Shown: one piece after another, positions 56,650 through 64,000 of the stretch
Layout: every line of letters begins with the position of its first letter
Numbering within the stretch: the first letter of the stretch is position 1
Assembly: GCF_000204055.1 (NCBI RefSeq)
Contig: NW_006768766.1
Coordinates: forward strand, 2,470,524 to 2,534,523
From: Melampsora larici-populina 98AG31
Taxonomy: Eukaryota; Basidiomycota; Pucciniomycetes; Pucciniales; Melampsoraceae
Direction: 5' to 3'
DNA: 64,000 nucleotides
Made by a program: the position numbers and the translations under genes
The notes under the pieces: generated by a model
Database searches by the model: none
What the model was told of the DNA's origin: nothing
Seen by the model: only the letters and a program-made list of their open reading frames with translations

Positions 56650-59030
56650 TAGACGCTGTGTTAGTATGAGTCCTATGCCCAACTCTATACAATCTTCATA
56701 GATTTTCAAAGCAGCGGGGTTTAAGGTAATTGACTCTTCACTCATGTAGTTCTTTTTGCAATCACATTGTTGTTGTTAATCTCCTCTGATTTTGTTCTTT
56801 TCTATTCTGACTCCACAATGGTTTGTTTCCTCTCAGCCTATCCACTTGTACCCTGGTTTTACAAGATCAATTCTTTGATATACTTTTTCTGTCTAGCTGT
56901 TTGTTATGAGCTATATCACAGACAGGTGAAACTCACGTTGTAGTATTTAAAGCTCAACAAGAGCTTTACAACACCTAAGAAGGGATAATCTACTACGTGT
57001 AATATAGTAGAAGTTGCCTAAAGACTGCCTTCTTCAAAGAAACCAGCACAAGAGCACTTGCTGACCACTTTGTGATAACAGAGAAAAAGATAAAGGCACC
57101 AGAGAAATAAAGCAATACTGTTGTGAAGTATTATTCCCAGATTTTAAGCGCAAAAAGTCCACACACTATGTTATTACTAGCAATACTGTTGTTAAGTATT
57201 ATTCCCAAATTGACTCATAGTCTTTAACACACGTAAATAAATTTCTCCTTGCTTTGAAGGGGCGGATTTAAGTGATCTTAGTACAAATATAGTAAATAAA
57301 TGATGATTTATAACACTACAACAAAGGTATAAGATGCAGAAAAGGGAACAAAAATCCCAAAATCATCAAGGAGTACTTATATCCACATGTAACAACCTCT
57401 ACAATAGTCAACAGCCTCAAAAACCAGCCAAATCCGTCTAAAGAACCCTAAAAACCATGTAATGACGCAATGTAATGATCTTGTTACTAATGTATGATGT
57501 AATTTTCACAGCCAAAAGTAATCAATGACGCAGTGATTTAATGTACAGCACTTCTTAAGATGAATACAGGTGATTTTTTCCTTGTAAACTAGCTGCAAAC
57601 CAATTTTTGAGATTACGAATTTTTTCAGATGGGGTCCAATTTTGAACTACTATAGTGCATCTTGTAGCCCTCGTGATGCTGATCATTTACGACACCCATA
57701 TGACCTATTTCTGATGAGTGATGAGTAAGTTATTGAGTTGTGAAGTTAAGGTTTTTGGTGTTACATGTTGACTTGTGACTGTAAATTCAAGATTCACACC
57801 ACTTTCTTATTTCCCTTATACCTTTTTACATACACCTCTGTTACTAATTGTTTAACGCTTGTACATTATGTAATACACTCTCCTGCGTTGAATGAGCTAT
57901 CTACCAACCTAATCTGACGTCATTTGACATATGTAATTAGCTGAAAACCTTCATTTTTGACGAAATTCACCCATTTTCTTCACTTTTCACAGCTGCTACT
58001 CTCTTCTCCTTGCTCATTTAATATGACATCATCTTCTATAACCTTAAAAATCCCAAAAAATCCTCTTGGCAACCTTAATTTCCACTCCTACCACCATTAC
58101 ATATGTAAACTACACGTATAACCCTTGTTTACCATCCTCAAAAAATACCTTTCTGCTAATAACTTCTGTTTTTCCTTATCAACCTCCAAGATTAAAATTG
58201 TTGCTGTATAATAAAATGTTTTTCTTTCATATTCTATACCCTAATAAACCCATAACTTAATTATTAATACCATAAAAACCATTTTCCAACTTTTACACCT
58301 ATATTTTCAAATTTTTCTTATCTTTTCTTTTTCTGTCTTTTTGTAATAACTTTGAAAGTAAACTATAATGATCTTAAGAGTATATTTGAAATAAGATGAC
58401 GTAATCTTGAGTTAATAACTACACATAAGCCTCTAAGAGCTTCAATTGATCTGAAAACCTTCATTTCAAATTTTCTACTACACTGAAGTTTTCTAATAAT
58501 TTGGTAAAGTAATAATGATTAATTTTCTTGATTGATCCCATAAATAGATCACCAAAACATACATACATGTCACAGAACTTAGAGAGCACCATCAGATATA
58601 GCCATGCTGCACTTGTACTTCCTTTCCTCAGACGGCAATCTATCTACCAACAGAGCCTTACTAGCTAGACTCCACCGTACCCTGAGCCTGCAACACTGTT
58701 TCTTTTCTCATTCATTCTTATCATTGTCACTTGCACCAATAGGTACTTTGCTTTCTTAACACACTTATGCTCTCCTTTAGCTTATGCTGAGAACCTGTTG
58801 TGTTTCTCAAAGCTTGATCATCTATAAATTGGAAAACATTGTTGTATTCTTGAAATCAGTGGAGGAACACAAAGCATGTTAAACCTTAATTTTGGATAGA
58901 CTTTGGAAGGCAAACCTATATGGTTGCAAGAAGAAGACAAAACTCTTCAACAGGGTGGTAAAATCTCAAGTTATTTCATTTCTAATAGTCCCATCACATT
59001 CAAATCAAAGCAAATGTCAATGGCCAAGCG
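56650..59030. other. Long AT-rich stretch, no gene recognised
   Basis: The first few hundred bases may be the remains of the Copia 3' LTR. From about 57200 there is very AT-rich sequence with no open frame over 65 codons and no recognised motif. Confidence 0.5.
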
Positions 59031-59039
59031 TAAAGACCC

Positions 59040-59335
59040 AGCTCATGAATAAGAAATGTTGATGGTAATCCACACGCTTCAGAAGTGGAGAATGATTCTT
59101 CTGGGCATTAAGGTGAATGTGATGGGTGATCACCATTCTCTAATGTACCTTCTGAAACCACACTCCCTCAGCCAACACTAAGCCCATTGGCTTGAGACAT
59201 TGGCTGAATTCAATTTACATGTCCAATATATCAAGGGAGGAGACAATTATGTTGCAGATGTGTTATTCAGAAAAGACTCAGAAGATTCACAGGTGGGAGT
59301 GGAGACTGTGGAAATATTAGCCATTTCATGTTAAT
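59040..59335 (+). pseudogene. Gypsy RNase H relic
   Basis: VMGDHHSLMYLL, HWLETLAEFNLHVQYIKGG and NYVADVLFRKDS are the end of a Ty3/gypsy RNase H domain (usual forms SDHxSL and ADALSR). A stop follows LSQH. It belongs with the integrase relic after 60230, separated by a later insertion. Confidence 0.8.
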
Positions 59336-59475
59336 ATACTATCTTATCAGGAAACCTATGTTAAGATATCATCTTGGTAGGTAGTCAAAGATCATTTCCG
59401 CTTTTGGTAATTTGAATACATCTTGGAAGGTTGTACGGTTTGGGTAAGAAGAAATGGTGTGCTGTGCAGTATTAG

Positions 59476-60123
59476 TGTAGGAAGTTGACCAAAGGGGTTA
59501 AGCGCTGAATAACAAAGCGTACCAAGGGGCTGAATGGTAAACGGATTCAAGGGATGGAAAATTTTCTTTCTGGGTTACCTTCTCTCTCTCTGAAAAGTTG
59601 TTCTTCCCCCTCTTCTGATTCTTTTCTTGTCAAAAAGAATCAGTAAGTCCTTTCTCCTAAAAATCTATCAATTTGTCTTTTCTTTTACAACTCTTTCTTT
59701 TACTAACATCATATCATTCCTCTCAGATTGTTAAATTCATTTTTATCTTATTAACTTTCTTACGTGTGCTTCACAATATCCTTTGAGCTCGCAGGTAGTG
59801 AAAGTTTCTCTTATCTTTTATTTTGATCTTTGTTAATTTCTCTTTCATACTCTTCTATCGTGCGTTTATGACTGTCTGGGTTAGTGTCTTGTATTGTCTT
59901 AGACCTGCTGTCCGCCGTAGTCTTACAAAGATACCTGTGCCCTCAGGTAAGCTCATCGAAAAGGATCAATTGTTAAATTCATTTTTATCTTATTAACTTT
60001 CTTATGCGTGCTTCACAATATCTTTTGAGCTCGCAGGTTAGTGTCTTGTATCGTCTTAGACCTGCTGTCCGCCGTAGTCTTACAAAGATACCTGTGCCCT
60101 CAGGGTATCAATCTTTTACTACA
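59476..60123. repeat. Probable solo LTR with an internal partial tandem repeat
   Basis: The segment begins TGTAGGAAG and ends TTACTACA, and splits the RNase H and integrase halves of a gypsy relic. Within it, a block from attgttaaattcatttttat to cctgtgccctcagg occurs twice (about 59728-59946 and 59967-60104), the second lacking about 80 bp. No target duplication is visible, so the ends are tentative. Confidence 0.45.
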
Positions 60124-60229
60124 GGCAAAGTTAGAAGCGGATAGTCAAGACTAAGATTCCCCAGGAATCACAAGATCACTTTCTCACCAAGAAATTATAT
60201 TTCACACACCAGACTTTCAGAAGATCTCA

Positions 60230-61360
60230 AGAATAATGTCCTCCAAGGTTACAAGCAAGACAAGTTCTGTACTGTGGTACACAATGGAGAACCACTTTGG
60301 GTCAACTGCTATGTGGATGGCGGCTTGATTTTTATTGAAAAATGGTCATTGATCCCAACCACTGAAAATGTAGGCATTCATCTCATCAAAAAAGCAAAAA
60401 AGCAAGCGGGCCATTTTGGTGTATTAAAACCTTTGTCCAGCCTCTGCTGGGATTTCTTTCGGCAAAGGATGAGCAAAGATGTCAATATCCACCTCAAATC
60501 CTGTGTGATATGCCAGAATATCCTTACCTAACAGACACACAAGAACATCAAAAATACCCACTGAGCCACTGACAAACAGTGTCATCAATTTTATCTGGCC
60601 ACTTCTAAATATTAACAACTATGATATGTTACTAACAGTTACTTTCCGTTTTTCAGCCTTCACTCAACTCATTCTTGCAAATCAACCAGGCAAAACCAAA
60701 AATACCGCTTTGAGGTTCTTTTGTGTGTGGATGTGAACTTTGGGAGCACCTAACCCAATCATTAGTGATAGAGACCAGGCTTGAACGTCTAAATTTTGGA
60801 GATCCCTCATTTTCCGCTTCAATGCCTCCTTTCATTGGTCTTCAGCAATCCACCCTCACATAGACAGCAGGAGTGAAGAAACAAATAAGACAGGGGGCTA
60901 GATACTCTGCACCTTCATGGCTAAACATCAAAAATGATGGTTAGAAGCTCTACCTTTGGTTGAACTCACAATTAGCAGTGCAAAAATATGGCTACAGCAC
61001 CTTTGCAGGTGGTTTTTGGCTAACCAGCCAAACTCTTTCCCTCTAGTGGATTGACAGATGATGTGGACCAGCAAGGTACAACAAGCCTTACAGAATACTA
61101 AATGTCACATGGATGTGTTAGTCAAAACAGACAGTTGGGTACTACTAGACTCTGGTGATTGGCAAGGTTGACACTGTGGTGGGGATGATAAGCTTAAAGA
61201 ACACTCCAAGGGTCCCTTAAAGGTGCTGGACACCTTTAACAAAGTTCCCTCAACTTACCTACTAGTACCAGGGACAAACAAAATGATGTCTTCAATATCT
61301 CAGAACTGAAGCCTTTTGTGGAAAACATGGAACAAGGGCCAGAGGCCCAAAAGTAAGTTC
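60230..61360 (+). pseudogene. Ty3/gypsy integrase relic
   Basis: AKKQAGHFGVLKPLSSLCWD and HLKSCVICQN (about 60390-60525) are the HHCC zinc region. PNPIISDRDQA near 60750, followed by a stop and SKFW, holds the second catalytic Asp. DSRSEETNKT near 60862 holds the Glu. DVFNISELKPFVENME near 61290 is the C-terminal block. Numerous stops and shifts make it dead. A purine run (AAGGAGGGG near 61408) followed by TGTTGTTCAG suggests that the old 3' LTR begins at about 61416. Confidence 0.82.
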
Positions 61361-61415
61361 TCTCCTTAGTATTCAACCTGTTTTTGTCAAATAATTCCCT
61401 TGGCACAAGGAGGGG

Positions 61416-62080
61416 TGTTGTTCAGACCCTTTTTTTTGGTTTACTCCCTTCAGTTGATCCCACCAATGCCTCAACACAAAAACACAGAAGCGGCACAGCA
61501 TGTTTTCTTTCTCTTGTTTTTCTTTTGATTTCTCTTTCTTTTCTTCTTTTCTTGTCTTGGTGCTTGTCTCATTTCATAATCATTTTTTTTCTTTCACTTA
61601 CGCTCAAAATACCACAACGCTCACAATCATTAAATACCTGTTACATTGAGCAACTATGCAGGACCCCTTTTGGCTTCATGCTTTTACTCGCACTTGTTTT
61701 CCTTCTTTCTCTTTCTCCTTTTCTTTTACAACTCTTGCACCTTGGCACTCAAATCTTTTTTATAGGAGGGGAGGATTTATGGTTGTTGTAGAGTCCATTA
61801 CAAACATATTACAACGACATTATCCTTATACACAAACACATGTCCTTTCATCTCAATCACCGCGCACAACACTGACTCCCCAGGGAATCTAGACTGATCT
61901 AAATTGATGTACTTTTAGAGTTCGATAATCAAACCACACAGTTGGGTTCTAAAATCAGGCCAAGATCAAATTCCAAACCTCTGTTCCCTCAGGCTGTAGA
62001 TTCAAATAAAAGTTACAGTTTTAGTGAGGTCAATTAGAGTCCTTTACGCATTGCCATTGGCAAAGGAGTTCATACCACCA
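61416..62080. other. Pyrimidine-rich sequence, probably the decayed 3' LTR of the gypsy relic
   Basis: It follows a purine tract and begins TG. Long TC-rich runs (61500-61600, 61690-61740) produce spurious hydrophobic frames. Its right end was not found. Confidence 0.35.
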
Positions 62081-62084
62081 GATA

Positions 62085-63700
62085 TTTTTAGCATTCAAAG
62101 CCATTTCTCAAATGATTTTGGGGACTAGAATCATTTTATCTTCTTCACAACTTTATTCATTTGATTTGTTACATACATATAAGGCTGTTTCAGGAACAAG
62201 GGTCTCCTTCAAACCTTAATACATGCATTCAGAAAATGTAAAATCACAAAGTGTTTCTAGCTCTCCAACTTTCCCACCACTTATGCCCCTTTCAATTCTT
62301 TACAGGTTTGCTAGGAGGAGTACAAAACAGCTTTCCATTACCAACTGGGGCATTGCAGGGGTTTTTGACACTGGTACCAACAAAAGTCATTGTTTCTCCC
62401 TTCTTGCATTGAAGTGCCCCAGTAAACTTTCCAGTTGGACCTGACTTTGATGGTATACATTGAGGTTCAGTAACAGTCGGCTTTACACCAATGGTGATGC
62501 AGGAGATCAAAGGTGGGTTGACAAGAGGAGTTGCTGAAGGACCTGTTTTACAGGAGATTGGAATTGAAGGCAATTCACAAAAGATCTTTGTTGGTTTCTT
62601 TCCATTTTTATCACAATCTTTGAATTCGATTTCAAGTTTTGCTTTTTCACTACACTGAAGTTCACCTCTGGTTGTTGCGTTTGTTGGGGTTTTTGACTTT
62701 GGAATTGCTGGCTTGTCACACAACAGTCGAGGTTCTTTTGAAGAAGCGTCTTTTTTCTTGCAAGTGGGCTTCTGTTTCAAAGGTTTTCCACCAGTCGCCG
62801 CACAGAATACGTCGAAATTACTTTGATCTTTTTTTGCCCGTTTGACAAACAATTGCGAACCTTTCACTTCAGGCGCATGAATGTACACCACTACCAAAAA
62901 AACCAACGTAACGACGCCAAAAGATTTCGTTTTTAGGAAGCTTGCTTGAGTGTGAATTGGAGAGATGGGCTAAGAAGCTAGGTTCGAATATATCAAGAAA
63001 GGAGACTTCAAGTTTCAAACTCGAGGTGTCCAGGGAGAAGTGGAGAGTAACAGAGTGTCAAAGAGTTCGTCAAGAAGGCTCTTTGTCTACTTTGCAAATC
63101 AAAGAGTCAACTATAAATATATTGAATGTGATATAAGGACAAGGTCTAATTTTTGCTTTGTGCAAATGTAGATAGAATGTTGAAATCCAGTACAGTACAC
63201 TTTATGAGGGATGGCTGAGGAGGTGAGGAATAGTCAAATGGGAGTATATGCGTACTGCTTTTATATTCCACCGATCTCAGGCAGGACACTGATGATTGAG
63301 CCATCACTGTTTTGCTGATGTAAAATCGGATTTGCTAACACCCAAATGCGCGCCTGGCTCTTGCACCACGTCCGACAAGACAATCCTAAATTTGCTTTGA
63401 AGTTCGAGCCTCAGAGCTCACATTGACGGGAAGGCGTTCTCGGAATTGCCATTTAAAATAATATTTCACCGAGACCGAATCAAGATGTATCACAGACGCG
63501 GTGTTTGCCCTTGAGTCGACGGAGGATATGACTCCCCAAGAAATCCCAAATTTCAGTCTGGTGATGTCATCCTATGATGTCAGTCAATAGCAATCCGTAT
63601 CAATCCCCTCTCGTTCGGACTGACCCTCCCGGTTGCCCCGTTCCTCGATGCCAATATCCGAATGATGTCATAGCCTCCGAGACAAAGGTCTGGGCACATA
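62085..63700 (-). repeat. Segmental duplication, copy B
   Basis: This is the counterpart of 52475-54290, in the same orientation, with deletions in the upstream part after about 63600. The last 300 bases of the window (63700-64000) hold no recognised gene. Confidence 0.85.
62292..62930 (-). pseudogene. Paralog of the cysteine-rich secreted protein, start codon lost
   Basis: The frame is open and alignable along its length with the product of 52707-53354. It shares SQLFVKRA, VFCAATGG.PLKQKPTCKK, FKDCDK.GKKPTK.FCEL and the closing LFCTPP, with the same Cys spacing except that the stretch after LLCDKP is shortened. At the position of the ATG the codon is ACG (62930-62928), and no other in-frame ATG exists until near the C-terminus. 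The secretion signal is otherwise kept (LVVVYIHAPEV). Either it is a very recent pseudogene, or it uses a non-ATG start, or the base is an error. Confidence 0.7.
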
Positions 63701-64000
63701 GGACCCTGGAGAGCGCCGAGGGAACCTACCGATGAAACGAGGTTTTTGGATACCAAGATCCTGTGAAACCACATGTCACATTCCCTTACATGTGACATGC
63801 TCAAAAGATGCGCAAAGACATAGGCTATCTGCTGGTGTACATCTGGAAGCCACAGCGTGTCTGGTTGCCGCACAAAAGTGCAATTAAGGTTTTTTTGCCC
63901 CGAGGCTTGAGAATAATTCATACCTGGTCGGACTTTGTGTTACAACCGGATATCTCCGTAATTACATGTGCTACATAGGTGAAAGTGTATGTAATCAATA

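Noticed and set aside
61384..61892. Long hydrophobic frames suggesting membrane proteins
   Set aside because: They come from TC-rich low-complexity sequence behind the gypsy relic.

Overview
This window looks like repeat-rich chromosomal DNA from a basidiomycete, most likely a rust fungus (Pucciniales; genus not determinable). It is AT-rich, its genes carry many short GT-AG introns, and most of it is layered transposable elements. It also holds a duplicated cysteine-rich secreted protein gene of the kind called candidate effectors in rusts. No bacterial, CRISPR or viral features were seen. Exon limits are read by eye from splice consensus and codon phase.

Layout: (1) 0-5 kb: a tandem repeat, then a five-exon gene of unknown function (639-2852) with one frameshift. 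(2) 5.4-12.7 kb: a complete Mutator-like element (5550-12167, matching inverted ends, 9-bp target duplication). Its gene reads as one protein of about 1,456 residues: zinc-binding DNA-recognition region, MULE DDE transposase, SWIM motif, two zinc knuckles, Rtc4-like domain, OTU cysteine-protease domain. Two smaller elements sit in its introns. (3) 16-23.6 kb: a complete Ty3/gypsy element on the minus strand (15984-23579, 5-bp duplication CAAGC), its upstream LTR split by a pogo-like element. (4) 24.3-37.7 kb: a large inverted repeat with 3,204-bp arms of almost identical sequence around a 5.6-kb spacer. Each arm carries a tRNA-Lys gene; the right copy is split by a CACTA-type element. (5) 38.3-41.1 kb: relics of an AGC protein kinase and a RecQ-like helicase. 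(6) 41.2-51.4 kb: two copies of a GUP1-type acyltransferase gene. The first is a pseudogene carrying a short Helitron, the second is intact and preserves the empty Helitron site. Between them lie an intact multi-pass membrane protein gene and an MCT1 fragment. (7) 52.5-64 kb: a 1.6-1.8-kb segmental duplication carrying the secreted protein gene (second copy lacks its ATG), separated by decayed Copia and gypsy relics.

Genes most likely functional in the host are GUP1 (48718-51295), the membrane protein (45154-47603), the secreted protein (52707-53354) and the left tRNA-Lys (26044-26133). The repeats are unusually informative: nested insertions and paired full/empty sites allow exact element ends and relative insertion order to be read from this sequence alone.
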